Assembly (NCBI GenBank): GCA_001414485.1
Contig: LLEY01000097.1
Coordinates: 1-64,000 of the forward strand
DNA length: 64,000 nucleotides
Reading direction: 5' to 3'
DNA from: Calycina herbarum
Lineage: Eukaryota; Ascomycota; Leotiomycetes; Helotiales; Pezizellaceae
Shown: positions 32,380-46,728 of the stretch, in pieces
Layout of the letters: every line of letters begins with the position of its first letter
How positions within the stretch are numbered: the stretch's first letter is position 1
The notes under the pieces: generated by a model
What the model was told of the DNA's origin: nothing
The model's input: only the letters and a program-made list of their open reading frames with translations
Database searches by the model: none
Program-made: the position numbers and the translations under genes

Positions 32380-35300
32380 TAGAACGACGACAATATTAGC
32401 ATACTAGACGCCCCCGAGCCCTATAAGGTCGAAGCACTTAAATCAATCAAAGTTAAGATACCAGATATATATTATAAGAAGTAAAAGGAACTCGACTTAT
32501 TCCTTCTCTAAATAGATATCTACTTTAACTTTAATTCTAATAAATTCAAAGGTAATTATAACTTATAAACCATCTTTACTATCTCCTATCTTAGAGGATT
32601 AGTACTAGAATAGGCCTAGCTATACTTAGAGGATTTCTTTAAAAATAAGGATAAAGATAGAAAGATAGAATTAACTAAGATTATATTTAAATCTTAGAAA
32701 AGATTTAAGATAACTATTAAAAAAGTCTTTAAAGACTTTAATACGATTTAAACAGCTATATATAAGCTTTTAGAATTATACTAAACTAGATTAGTAATAG
32801 ATTATACTAATAAATTTTAATATTATAGAACAAAGTTAGAATAAGATACTATTACTCTTATAGAACTCTTCTATAGAGGATTGAAAATATATATCTATAA
32901 GAAAATAGCTAAGTAGAATATATAATTCTTAACTATTATAGGAATAATTAAGAAGGTTATCTAACTAGATAACTGTTTATATAAATTTAGAAAGAGTAAC
33001 CCTAAGTATAGGGAAAAGAACAAAGAGTTAGGAAAGTAGAAGCACTCTTATACTAATAAACATAGTAAGGAGGTAAACGCTATATAGAAGAAAACCTTTC
33101 TAAAGAAAGGAGGACTTTCCTAAGAAGAGCGAAATCATCGACATAAGTAGAACTTATATTATAATTATAGCTAACTAGGCTATAGAGCAAATAAGTATAG
33201 TAAGAAGAAAGACTCTAAGAGAAAGAAACAAATTAATACTACTATTTAATAACAAGTAGCTTTAACTAATCATATTAAACTTATAGATAAGAAGCTTAAA
33301 GTACGAGGATATAGAACCTAGATTAAAAATAATAAAGGAATTAGTAGTATATAAGATACTAATAATAATAGGGATCCTCTTCTTAAGGAATATTATAATA
33401 TATAATTAGTAATAGAATCTAAGCAACCTTTTTAAGAGGAATATAAATTACTACTATTAACTAGTTCTTTAAAGATATTAGACTTATCTTCTAGTTTAGA
33501 AGAAGAGATAAAAAATAAAGATTCTAAAGTTAGAGAAACTTAAGCTTTTCTTAGAACCTTTAAACAAGGAAATCGATAGATATATATTAATAATCAGAAA
33601 CTAGATTTCTAGAGTCCTTATATAATATAAGGAGTTAACCTAACTATCTTAATAATATATATAGTTATAAGTAATAACTCTAAAATAATAACTCTAGTTA
33701 GTCTAATTACTAGAAGAAAAACTATTAAAGAAAAAGAACTAGAATAGAAACGCTAACTAATTAAAAAACCTAGCTACTCTAAAGTAGAAGATATATAGAA
33801 AATATATAATATATTAGATAAAATTAGTATATAGATATAGTAAGTTCTAACAGGATTTAAGAGACGAATTAAAACTCCTTTTCTTAGAACATTGCCTAAA
33901 GATATTATACTAAAGGAATTTAAGTAATATATTATTATTATATTAATTAGAAATAATAAGTTAGTATTTAGAAAATATAACTTATAACAACTATTTAGTA
34001 TATTATTCTAGAAGTAAAGAGAGCTCGATATAACTAAATAGGTTAAAACAGAACTAGAGGAATTATACTATCTATTAGTAGAAGAACTATAGTTTATAAA
34101 AACAGTTTAAGAAACATTAATACGATAGATATAATATAAACTAAGTCTAACTTTAGATTAGTTATTATAGAAACGATTTAAAGGAATATTACTAGAGCCT
34201 ACTAGAATAGTAGAATATTATCAGATATACGAAGTAGTATTATTAGATAAAGAAGGAGTAGTATTCTTTCCTTAGTCCCGGATTAGAGCTATTAAAGAAA
34301 AGAATTCAAGAGATTATATATTTAAAGTTTACTATATAAAACTAGAGATAAATATACTAGAAGCTACTTTAGATTATCTATATATAGGAGAACTATAGTT
34401 AGTAGAAGCTATTTCGAAAACCAGTTATAAATAGATCTAATATAACTATAGATAAACACTAAAGTAATTTATAAAGGAAATTCCTAAAACTATAGGAATT
34501 ATAGAATATAGATTAGTATACGAGGTAGCATACGCTAACAAGGAAAGAGTGAGATTCTTTCTATAGTATAAGAACGAGGAGAGAAAGAATTATAATCGAG
34601 AAAATCGATCTTTCGAAGTCCGATATATTAAAGCAAAGTTAGACGCCACTTTAGAAGAAATACGAATAGATCTAATACAACTGTAGACAAATACCAAAGC
34701 AATTTATAGAGGAAATTCCTGAAACCATAGGAATTATAGAATACAGATTAGTATACGAGATAGTATACGCTAATAAAGAAAGAGTAAGATTCTTTCTATA
34801 GTATAAGAATAAGAAGAGAAAGAATTATAATCGAGAAAATCGATCTTTCGAAGTCCGATATATTAAAACAAAGTTAGACGCTACTTTAGAAGAAAGACAG
34901 TTAGTAATAACTATAGAAATAGAAGGAAAGAAGTTACGAGTTATAATAGACTTAGGAGTAATAAGTAACTTTATTTCCCTAACAGCTCGAGAGAAGCTAA
35001 ACGTCCTAATTAAGGAAATAAGACTATATCGACTAAGAGTAGTTAATAGAACAGACGTTATATACTAAAATAGAATTATTAATTAACAAACTATTCTAAT
35101 AAGAATTAATATCAAAGAACACTATTTAAATATATAATTCGATATTATTAAAATAGGAAATAAGGAAGTAATACTTAGTATACTATAGATTTAAGAATAT
35201 AATCTAGAAATCGACTAAAAAGATAGAAAAATAACTTTTAGTTAATATAAATATAAGAGATCACGTTTATAACTTCAAGACTAGAACAAGGTTAGCGCTA

Positions 35301-38112
35301 CCTCTTCTAAAGCACTAGAACACCTTGCCTAGGGTCCTCTACAAGTTAGTAAGAAAGCTAATAACGAAATACCTATATAGTATAGAGAATTCGAAGCTTT
35401 GTTTAAAAACCTAGAAGACTTATAAGCCTTACTAGAATATCGCTTATAAGATTATAAGATTAAATTAAAAGAGGGTTATTACCTCTTAAAGTAGAAGCTT
35501 TAGTTATATAACTAGAAAAGCCTATAGAGAATAGAAAGTTATATAAAGAAAGATATTAAGAAGAGACATATTAGAAGATCTAAGTCACTAATTACCTTAA
35601 ATATACTTATTATTAAGAAGAAAGACGATCTAGATAAAAGAGTATATATTAATTACTAAGAAGTAAATTATACTATAGTTAAGGACGCTTATCTACTACT
35701 ACCTAGCTAATACTTATAAGATAAGTTAGGTAAAGTAGTATAGTTTATAAAACTAGATTAATAAAACGCTTATAGACTTATATAAATAAAAGCTAGAGAC
35801 GAATAGAAGACAGTATTTGCCTTACTATCAGGCCTTTATAAATACACAGTTATACTATTTAGACTATTTAATATACTAGCTATATATTAGAAATAAAATA
35901 ATAACATTTTAGAGGATCTTCTAAGAGTAATAGTAATTTATTACCTAGATAATATCTTAATCTTCTTAAAAAAAGAAGAAGAATATAAGAGATATATTAA
36001 AGAAGTTTTATAACAACTTATAAAAGTAAACTCTTAGTTAAAACTTTTAAAATACAAGTTCAAAGTAACTTAGACACTTTTCCTAAAATAGGTATTTAAC
36101 CTAAGAAAAATAGAAATAGATCTAGTAAAGATCTAAGACATTTTAAATTAGAAATTACTAGAAAATGTAAAAGATATATAGTTCTTTCTTAGATTTATAA
36201 ACTTTTACTATTCTTTTATATAAGACTATATAAAGATTACTAAACTAATAATAGTACTAATTAAGAAAGCTATTAAATTTATTTAGAATAAACAAGTTAA
36301 GAATACTTTTTAAAAAATTAAAGTAAGGTTTATAAAAAAACCTATCTTATATAACTTTAATATAGAAAAGCTAAGTATAATCGAAATAGATACCTTAAAT
36401 ATATTTATAAATACGATTTACCTATAACTAAATAAAAAGAGAAAACTTATACTAGTTATATATTATTCTAAAATATTTAATCTAGTATAATAAAACTATA
36501 ATATATTCGATAAGGAACTGCTTACTATAGTATTAGCTTTAGAATACTAGAGAATTTATTTATAGTTAGTAAAATACCTAGTTATAGTTTTATCTAACTA
36601 TAAGAACCTTAGAACATTTACAACTACTAAGGAACTTATAACTAGATAATTAGCTAAATAGTTAGAGATATTAGAAGGATTTAACATTATTATTTAATAT
36701 ATAAAGAGAACGTTAAATACTCAGGCTAATACTCTTAGCTAAAAACCTAAATATAAGAGAAATAAGAAGTATAAGAAAATTATAATCTTAAAAACTCTTA
36801 AGAATAGAGACTTAGTACCTACTATATATAAGATAGTAGTAATAAATAACATCTAGATAGATAAAATTTAAAATATATATAAAAGTTATAACTAATATAT
36901 AAAAGGGAAGTTATAGGTCCCTAGCTTATATATAAAGGAGTTTATATAAGAATACTATACTATACTCGCTCACGGTTACTAAGGAATTCGTAGAACCCTC
37001 TAGAGAATAAGATAATATTACTATATTAATTAGTTATTTATAATAGTTAAGGAAGTAATAGTAGAATGTAATATCTATATTAGGAATAAGGCTTCCTACT
37101 ATACTCCTTATAGACAGATAAACACTACTCTAATACTATAGATACCTTAGAAATTAATATCTATAGATTTTATTATTAAATTACTAAAATCTAAAGACCT
37201 AATAATAGGAGTTAAATATAATATAATCTTAGTTATTATAGAACGACTTATAAAATATATAATTCTAATAGTATATATAGAGTTAAGTATAGCTAAGGAA
37301 TTAGCATTTATATTCCTTAAGGAAGTAGTCTTAAGATATAGACTACTAGAAGAAATACTCTTAGATAGAGATAAGCTCTTTACCTTAAAATTTTAAATCG
37401 CTCTTATAAAACGATTAGGTGTAAAAAGAAAGCTTTCTATAGCTTTCTACTCTTAAATAAATAGAGGAAACAAACAAATAAATTAAGTAGTTAAAACATA
37501 CCTTTATTATTATATAAACTACTAGTAAAACAACTAGGTAGAACTACTACCTTTAGCACAGTTCGCTTATAATAGTTTAGTAATAGAAATAACACTTATT
37601 ATACTATTCTATACTAATTTTAAGTATAAATTAATAGTATATTAAGAACTACTATCTATAACTATTAATAACTAACTTACTTATATTTAGGTCTTAAAAA
37701 TCAAGAGTCTATATAAGGAACTTATAGAGGACCTATAATTTATAGTAGAAAGAAACGTGTACTACTATAATAAACAACGTAGTTAAGAGCTAATACTAAA
37801 AGAGAGAGATAAAGTCTACTTAGTATAAAAGAATATTAATATAAAAAGACTAAGTAATAAACTAGATTATAAAAAACTTAGACTATTTAAAATTAAACGA
37901 GTTAAGAGACCTTTAAATTATAAATTAGTATTACTAAAGATAATAAACATCTACCTAGTATTCTATATATCCTTACTTAAACTAGTACTATTAGGAGTAC
38001 TATTAGCCCTATTTATAGAAATTCAACTAGTAAACTTAAACGTTAAATATAAAGTTAAGAGGATTCTTAACTATAGACTTATTAGAAGATAGGTTAAGTA
38101 TTTAATAAAATA
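32380..38112 (+). pseudogene. Element C gag-pol remnant
   Basis: Landmarks on the plus strand: a zinc knuckle at about 33160-33201 with two of its cysteines read as Tyr, an aspartic-protease site at 34933-34969 with Leu in place of the Ser of DSG, reverse transcriptase with YLDN at about 35935-35964, RNase H around 36350-36560, the integrase SIDFI block at 37160-37184, and a chromodomain at 38030-38112. Stop codons (mostly TAG/TAA where Gln or Trp is expected) are dense, so it cannot encode a product. Confidence 0.85.
34431..34900 (+). repeat. 235-bp tandem duplication inside element C
   Basis: Unit 1 (about 34431-34665) and unit 2 (about 34666-34900) both start ATAGATCTAATA and end at a TTTAGAAGAAA motif just before the protease region. 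They differ almost only by transitions. Unit 2 keeps more C and G in its first third. Confidence 0.85.
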
Positions 38113-38855
38113 GTTAAATTACCTATATTTAGAAAACACTTAAGAACCTAGAAAAAACATTAGCTAGTACTTAGAAGAACTTTAGGAGTTCTACTATCGA
38201 AACCTAAGTCTGCTTATATTACGTAGTTAGTAAGAAAGGACTTAAGAAAGGCTAGGTCGAGGCCTAGAGCAAGGGCAGGGTCGGAAACGTTAGGCGTAGG
38301 AAGGGCGGCTAGCCTAGTAGCCTCTTCTTCTATCTGCTTCTTTTCTTCCTCCTTCTTCTTTTCTTTTCTTTCTAATTCTTCAGCAGTATCTAGCTCCTTA
38401 AAAGAGTTAAGACTAGCCGCTATTATTCTCTGCTTCTAGGCGTAAAGCAGCTTCTTCTACTTATTAACCTAGAGGACTTTTACTATAGCCTTATCGGCCT
38501 TGTTCTCTAGTTATTAGATCTACGTATCTATAGACTCCTAATCTCGAATAGTTGATATATAGTTTACCTCGCGAACGTTATAAGTCTTACTATTCTTTAT
38601 ATAATAACTATAGCGATTTAGACTTTTATCTTAAGAGGTAATATATTTATTTATAAAACTAGCTTTTAAATATTAAGTATAAGATACTATTTTTATTCTA
38701 AATAAGTTGATTTCTTTTCTAAGAGTAATATACTTAGTACGTTTTACTAAACGATCGAGTAGTATAGTAAAAAGGGAAGAAGGCTGCTAGCCTTCTAATA
38801 ATATTTCTTAGGTCGTACTTAAGCGTAGAGACACGCTAAGCTAAGAAGGGGATAG

Positions 38856-39282
38856 TGTTACGAATTATATATATATATGATAAGTAAAGACTAGGCAGCG
38901 TTCTAACAGGTTAAGTACTATCGGAATACTCTTATAGTAGATAGGGATCGGTTAGGTTAGCTAAGCGATCTAAGGATTTTATTATATTAATTACGTAACA
39001 GACCGCTAGGTTACTAGGCGAACCAGCTCGTTAGATCGCTAGCTCGATAAGCGAGTTAGCTACCTAGGGGAATAAAGGTTCTATATAAGACTAGCACGTC
39101 TGCTATTAGATAGGAGCTTCGTGCTTAACTTTAGTTATTAATTTTATTATCTTATTTAATATCTTTGATATAAGTAACGAGTTTACTTCTAAGTAAACAA
39201 CCTAGCGTATCTATACTTCTTACCTATATACCAACCTTCGAGACTTAGTCATCTTTGTTTAGTTCGTTTGAGTTTCGTTACA
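38856..39282 (+). repeat. Element C 3' LTR
   Basis: Starts TGTTACGAAT with the canonical TG preserved and ends CGTTACA. It is immediately followed by the CGTGA target duplication. Confidence 0.93.
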
Positions 39283-39969
39283 CGTGATCTCTTTAGTTTA
39301 TATCCGACTATATATTTAAATAAGACTTCTAGTTCTAGCTAGAAGTTAGAGAAAGTAAGATTTCCTTTCTAAAGTAAGAAGTCGGTAGGGTTTTAGCTAG
39401 CTAAATAAGTTAATTCCTAGTAGAGTCGAGTAGAATATTAAAATGTTTTAACTATTTATTTCTAATAATTAGGTCTTATTATCTAAGGTCTAGGACGATA
39501 AAGAGGCAGTTTCGAATATAACGTCGATCTAGGTTTAGATATAGTTATATAAACTATATTACTTTACTCTTAATACTACTATCGTATCTACGAATAGGTA
39601 CCGAGTAGAGTAGTTTTCGAATCTATATATCTAACGATTAGGATAGCTATAGAGCTAGAGGTTAATTTAAGAATAGAAATCTATTCGCTCTTATATCTAT
39701 TAAAGCTCGAGTTTTAACACTATATCTATATATACTAAGTGTTATATTTATAAGGAATTAGTTTCCTTCTATAAGTCTAGAAAGGTTAAGATTTAATAGA
39801 TTATATTTATATAAGCCTAGGAAGGAGTCTTTACCTAAGCTGCCTCGTTTTCTCTCTAATTTAGGTTAGAATTAGAGTACTTTATAAGAACTTATAGGTT
39901 ATCTTCGTCTACTTCTTAGACTATTTCTTTAATACTAGGTAGCTGAGGGTAGTCGGTTTTATAGTACCT

Positions 39970-40415
39970 TATTACGAATCACGGTATACGTAGTAAGTAG
40001 TCTAGACAGCGTTCTAATAGGACAAGGTATAATATCCGGGAAAGGAAAGTAACATAGGAGGAAATCAGTAATACAGAAGGACATTAGAGATTTCAGGATC
40101 TCACTGTTGTAGTAATGTTGGAAGTCACGTGGGGTTATGTAACGTGATCGCCTATATCGCTCTAATTGTCTTAATCGCGAGCGATATAAGCGACGTACTT
40201 AGGAAACGAAGGTTCTATATAAGACTAGCACGTCTGCTATTAGATAGAAGCTTCGTGCTTAACTTTAGTTATTAATCTTATTATCTTATTTAATATCTTT
40301 AATATAAGTAACGAGTTCACTTCTAAGTAAATAACCTAGCGTATTTATACTTCTTACTATATACTAACCTTCGAGACTTAGTCATCTTTATTTAGTTCGT
40401 TTAAGTTTTATTATA
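39970..40415 (+). repeat. Element D 5' LTR
   Basis: Starts TATTACGAATC. TATATAAG is at 40216-40223. It shares the last ~210 bp with the LTRs of A and C but has a different first half. Confidence 0.92.
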
Positions 40416-40449
40416 CTTTAAGTATCTACTTAGAAGTAAGATTACTACT

Positions 40450-43400
40450 ATGTTAGCAACCTCTTCTACTCTGAGAACCACTCTACTAAAGCCAGCTACG
40501 GACCCCCTAGTAGCACTAGTCACTACTCTCTATAAGGAAGTAAAGCTCCCGATTCTAAAGCTGTTTAATAGCTCGCCTAAGAAACTAGCTAAGTTCTTAA
40601 TAAAAGCTTCCCTCTACTTAAACTTTTATTATACTTAGTTTAGAAATAAAACTAATTAGGTTATATAGTTGTCTACCTATCTTAAAAAGGCAGCTTATAA
40701 CTAGTTAGAACCACACCTAAAGAACTACTAGGTAAATAAAACAACTAAGAGAAAAGTCTCTCTTTAAATATCTAAGAAGATAAGAGATTTGTTTAGAAAT
40801 GTTTAAGAGTTTAGGAATAGAATTAACTAAGCTTTTAAGAATATTAATATAAAAAAGAAGGTAGTTAGAGCTTTATATATACTTAAGTAAAAAGGTTTAG
40901 CTGCTAAATATACCTTATAATTTTAATAGTACTCTATATAGATAGGATAGAACGACGAAGTATTACGTAAACAATTCTATTATAGGCTTAAGGATAATAT
41001 AAAGGATAAACTCGTATAAGAGGATTTTCTAGATATGTTAAATAAATTAATAAATAATGTAATTAAGATCGATAACTATATTTATAAAAGGAATCTAGAG
41101 AAGAAAAGAAGTTATAGTTACTAATATAGAAAGAGTAGACGAAAAGATTATAAAGACTCTATAGAAATCAATACTACCTAGAAATTATAGGTTCTAGGGA
41201 AGGAATCTAAGAAAGAAAACTCTTAAAAGAGAGGACTATCCTAGAAAGAGTAAAATCGTTAATATAAGTAGAACTTATATTATAACTATAGTCTTCCTAG
41301 CTATAGAGCAAATAAGTATAGTAAGAAGAAAGACTCTAAAGAGAAACAAGCTAACACTACTATCTAAAAAAGAAGTAACTTTACTAGAAAAAATCGAACT
41401 TATGAACGAAGAACTCGAGGCTAGAGATTATAGTATATAAATTGAAATAGACGCTGTAGATATAACAGTAGGCGCTATATACTTATAGCTAAACGAAGGA
41501 ATTAAGTTATAAGTTAGTAAGATATAGGATACTAATAATAATAGAGATCTATTACTTAAAGAATATTATAATATATAGTTAGAAATAGATTATAAATTAC
41601 CTCTTTAGATAGAATATAAATTACTACTATTAACAAGTTCGTTAGAGTTATTAGAATCGATATCTAACTTATTAGAGGTAGATCTAGGAATATATAAGCC
41701 TAAATAAGATAAAATATAAGTATTTATTAGAACCTTTAAAAGAGGGAATAGATAGATATATATAGAAAACCAGAAACCTAATTTCTAGAGTCTATATTCT
41801 ACTTAAGGAATTAACCTTACTATTTTAACTACTTATAAAATAGTTTAGAATAAATAGGATAGAATAACTTTAGTAAGCCTTATTACTAGAAGGGAAACTA
41901 TCGAATTTAAAAAACCTAGACTAAAATAAGCAGTATCTAGTAAGCTATCTAGTATACCTAAGATAAGAGATATTTAAATAGTTATAGATATATAGGAAGA
42001 AACTAGCTTATAGTAATAGTAGGGTTCTAACAACTTTATAAGACGTTCTAAACCTAGTTTTTTAGGTATACTACCTAATAGTAAGGAAGCTATACTAGAA
42101 ATAAGAGGCTAGTATACTATAGTCGCTTTAGTTAAAAAAATTAAAGTAATATTTTAAGAATTATAAAGTAGAAAGTTATTTAGTATAATCTTTTAAGAGA
42201 TAAATAAATATAATATAGATTAAGAAACAAAGTTAGTATAAAGAGAGCTCTACTAACTAATAATTAGGGAACTAAACGCTACCTCTAGAGAAAATCAACT
42301 TATAGTAATAGTAAAGATAAGAAGAAAGGAACTCTAAGTCTTGATTAATTCTAGAGTAATAGGTAATTTCCTTTCTCTAATAGCTTAGAAGAAGCTAAAC
42401 GTCCTAATCAAAGGTATAAGGCTATACCGCTTAGGAGTAGTTAATAAAACAGACATTATATACTAAGATAGAATTATTAACTAGTAAACTATTCTAATAA
42501 ATATCACTATTGAAAGACACTATTTAGATATATAATTTAATATTATTAAAATAAGGAACAAAGAAGTAATACTTAATATACTATAGATTTAAGAACATAA
42601 TCTAAATATTAACTAGAAGGCTTAGAAAATAACCTTTAGTTAATATAATTATATAAGTTTGTAATTATAACTATAAAGCTAGAACAAGGTTAGCGCCACC
42701 TTTTCTAAAACGCTAAGATACCTAGCCTAGGGTCCTCTATAGGTTAGTAAGACAGCTGATAATAAAATACCTATATAGTATAGAGAATTTAAGGCTTTGT
42801 TTAAAAACCTAAAAGACTTGTAAGCTTTACTAGAACATTGCTTATAAGATTATAAGATAAAATTAAAAGAGGATTATTACTTCTTAAAACAAAAGCTTTA
42901 GTTATATAACTAGAAAAGCTTATAAAAGATAGAAAGTTATATAAAAGAAGGTATTAAGAAAGGATATATTAGAAAGTCTAAGTTGCTAATTACTTTAAAT
43001 ATACTTATTATTAAGAAGAAAGACGATCTAGATAGGAGAGTATATATTAATTACTAAGAAGTAAATTACGCTATAGTTAAGGACGCTTATCTACTACTAC
43101 CTAGCTAATACTTGTAGAACAAGTTAGATAAGGTAGTACGATTTACGAAATTAGATTAACAAAACACTTATAGACTTATATAAATAAAAGTCAGAGATAA
43201 ATAAAAGATAGTATTTACCTTACTATCGAGCCTTTATAAGTATATAGTTATACTATTTAGACTCTATAATATACTAGCTATATGTTAGAGATAAAATAAT
43301 AACATTTTAGAAGATCTTCTAAGAGTAATAGTAATCTATTACCTAGATAATATATTAATCTTCTTAGAAAAAGAAGAAGAATATAAAAAACATATTAAAG

Positions 43401-45520
43401 AAGTCTTATAATAACTTATAAGAGTAAACTCTTGGTTAAAACTCTTGAAATATAAGTTTAGAGTAACTTAGACCCTTTTCCTAGGATAGGTATTTAGCTT
43501 AAGGAAAATAGAAATAGATCTAGCAAAGATCTAGAACGTCTTAAACTAGAAGTTACTAGAGAATGTAAAAGATATATAGTCCTTTCTTAGATTTATAAAC
43601 TTTTATTATCCGTTTATCTAAGACTATATAAAGATTGCTAAACTAATATCGAGACTAGTTAAAAAAGCTATTAAGTTTATATAGAATAAATAGATAGAGG
43701 ATACTTTTTAGAAAATTAAAGCAAAGTTTATAGAAAAACCTATTCTATACGATTTCGATATAGATAAGCCTAGTATAATTGAAATAGACGTCTCGGATAT
43801 AGTAGTAGGTACGGTTTACCTATAGCTAAATAATAAGGGAAAACTTATACCTATTATATATTATTCTAAGACATTTAACCTAGTATAATAAAACTATAAT
43901 ATCTTTAATAAGGAATTACTTATTATAGTATTAGCCTTAGAATACTAGAGAATCTATTTATAGTTAGTAAAATACCTAGTTATAGTTTTATCTAACTATA
44001 AGAATCTTAGGACATTTATAACAACTAAAGAACTTATAACTAGATAATTAGCTAGATAGTTAGAGATATTAGAAGGATTTGATATTATTATTTAATATAT
44101 AAAAGGAACGTTAAATACTCGAGCTAATACTCTTAGTTAGAAACCTAGATATAAAGGAGATAAAGAGTATAAAAAGATTATAATCTTAAAAACTCTTAAG
44201 AATAGAGACTTAGTACCTACTATATATAAGATAGTAGTGATAAACGATATATAGATAAATAAAATTTAGAATATATATAAAGGTTATAATTAGTATATAA
44301 AAGGGAAACTATAGGTTCTTAGCTTATATATAAAGGAGTTTATATAAGAATACTATATAGCGCTTACTTATAGATACTAAGGAATTTATAGAACCCTCTA
44401 GAGAATAAGATAATACTACTATGTTAATCAGTTATCTATAATAGTTAAGGAAGTAATAGTAGAATATAATACTTATACTAGGAATAAGACTTCCTACTAT
44501 ACTCTTTATAGATAGATAAACACTACTTTAATACTATAGGTACCTTAGAAATTAATATCTATAGATTTTATTATTAAATTACTAAAATCTAAAGATCTAA
44601 TAATAGGAGTTAAATATAATATAATCCTAGTTATTATAGAATAACTTACGAAGTATATAATTCTAATAGTATATATAGAATTAAGTATAGCTAAGGAACT
44701 AGTATTTACGTTCTTTAGAGAAGTAGTCTTAAGATATAGACTACTTAAAGAAATACTCTTAGATAGAGATAAACTCTTTACCTTAAAATTCTAGATTGCT
44801 CTTATAAAGCGATTAGGTATAAAGAGAAAACTATCTATAGCTTTCTACTCTTAAACGAATAAAGGAAACGAATAAATAAATTAAGTAGTTAAAACATACC
44901 TTTATTATTATATAAACTACTAGTAAGATAACTAGGTAGAACTGCTGCCTTTAGCATAGTTTACTTATAATAGTTTAGTAATAGAAATAATACTTATTAT
45001 ACTATTTTATACTAACTTTAGATATAAATTGTCGACGTATTAAGAACTGTTATCTACGACTATTAATAACTAACTTACTCGTGTTTATGTCTTAAAAATT
45101 AAGAGTCTATATAAGGAACTTATAGAGGACCTGTAATTTATAGTAGAAAGAAATACGTATTACTATAATAAACGACGTAGTTAGGAGCTAACGCTAAAAG
45201 AGAGGGATAAAGCCTACTTAGTATAAAAAAACATTAATATAAAAAGACTAAGTAATAAACTAGATTATAAAAAACTTAGACTATTTAAAATTAAACGTGT
45301 TAAAGGACTTTTAAATTATAAATTAGCGCTACTAAGGATAATAAACATCTATCTAGTATTCTATATATCCTTGCTCGAACTAGCACTACTAGGAGTACTA
45401 CTAGCTCTAGTTATAGAAATTCAACTAGTTAATCTAAATACTAAATACAAAGTCAAGCGAATTCTTAACTATAAGATTATTAGAGGTAAGATTAAGTATT
45501 TAATTAAATAGTTAGATTAC
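40450..45520 (+). pseudogene. Element D gag-pol remnant
   Basis: The presumed gag start ATG at 40450 opens 62 codons before the first stop. Further landmarks: zinc knuckle about 41279-41320, protease site 42330-42365, reverse transcriptase YLDN at 43331-43363, integrase SIDFI block about 44558-44581, and chromodomain 45430-45520. The order and spacing equal those of C. It is full of stops, so not functional. Confidence 0.85.
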
Positions 45521-46264
45521 CTATACTTAAAAAACACTTAAGAGCTAAAAAGTAATCTTAACTATTGCTTAGAGGAACTTCGGAAGTTCTACTACTAAAA
45601 CCTAGGGTTACTTATATCTCGTAGTTAGAAAGAAAAGCCTTAAAGAAAGCCGAATCAAGGGTTAGCTTAGTAACAAAAGCGGGGTTACTAGAAGAAGAGG
45701 GGGCCGCTAGCTAGGCGACCTCTAATTCCCTCTCTTCTTTCTCTTTCTCTACTCTTTCTTTCTTATTAGCTTTATTAAGTTCTTACAGGTTAGTAAGACT
45801 ACGACGGAGTATCTCTTACTCCCGCTCTATAAGAAAGCGTTATTGTTTTCGTAGGCAAAGGATCTTCTATATAGCTTCTTCCTAAATCTTATAAGCTATC
45901 TCTTCCTTCTACTATAACCTCCGCTTCTAGGTATTAATAGATTCCTACTTGAAAATTAAAAGTATTTAATTTTATAACTCGACATCGTAAGATTTACTCT
46001 TCCTAGTATACTTAGAATACTTAGAACTACTAGGAACGCTAATATATCAACGACTGGTTTTCGTATTTATATAACAAGTATAAGGAATTATTTCGCGTCC
46101 TAAACGTTCGATTCGAAGAGCGTTAAGAGTCCTATATTATTTAAGCTTGTCTTTTAGAAGAGGTATTAACGACATAATAGAAACTAGAGAGGCCGCTAGC
46201 CTCTTGATAATATTTCTTAGGTTATACTTAAGCGTAGGGATACGCTAGTCTAAGAAGGGGATAG

Positions 46265-46728
46265 TGTTACAAATCATAGTATACGTAGTAAGTAGTCTAA
46301 ACAGCGTTCTAATAGAATAAGGTATAATATCTAGGAAAGGAAAGTAATATAGGAGGAAATCAGTAATATAGAAGGACATTAGGGATTTCAGGATCTTACT
46401 ATTATAGTAATATTAGAAGTCACGTAGAGTTATATAACGTAATTGCCTACATCGCTCTAATCGCCTTAATCGCGAGCGACGCGAGCGACGTAAGCGATGT
46501 AAGCAACGTACTTAGGAAACGAAGGTTCTATATAAGACTAGCACGTCTACTATTAGATAGAAGCTTCGTACTCAACTTTAGTTATTAATCTTATTATCTT
46601 ATTTAATATCTTTAATATAAGTAACGAGTTCACTTCTAAGTAAATAACCCAGCGTATTTATACTTCTTACTATATACTAACCTTCGAGACTTAGTTATCT
46701 TTGTTTAGTTCGTTTGAGTTTCGTTATA
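46265..46728 (+). repeat. Element D 3' LTR
   Basis: Starts TGTTACAAATC and ends CGTTATA, followed by TACCT. It contains the expanded GCGAGCGAC-like tract near its middle. Confidence 0.92.

Larger units (their letters stand above)
31811..39282 (+). mobile_element. Element C: Ty3/Gypsy LTR retrotransposon inside B
   Basis: Equal-length LTRs of 427 bp (31811-32237 and 38856-39282) are flanked by the target duplication CGTGA (31806-31810, 39283-39287). The purine tract TAAGAAGGGGATAG abuts the right LTR (38842-38855), so the element reads rightwards. At 7,472 bp it is longer than A and D, partly because of an internal 235-bp tandem duplication. Gag, protease, reverse transcriptase, RNase H, integrase and chromodomain remnants follow in the normal Gypsy order, all interrupted by stops. 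Confidence 0.94.
39970..46728 (+). mobile_element. Element D: Ty3/Gypsy LTR retrotransposon inside B
   Basis: LTRs at 39970-40415 (446 bp) and 46265-46728 (464 bp) are flanked by the target duplication TACCT (39965-39969, 46729-46733). The same purine tract as in C and A precedes the right LTR (46251-46264). It is 6,759 bp long and close to C along the interior, without C's tandem duplication. The LTR length difference is mainly an expansion of GCGAGCGAC-like units near 46477-46506 in the 3' LTR. Confidence 0.94.

Noticed and set aside
40450..40638. 62-codon plus-strand ORF
   Set aside because: It lies directly behind the 5' LTR of element D at the expected gag start and ends at a RIP-type stop; it is a transposon fragment.
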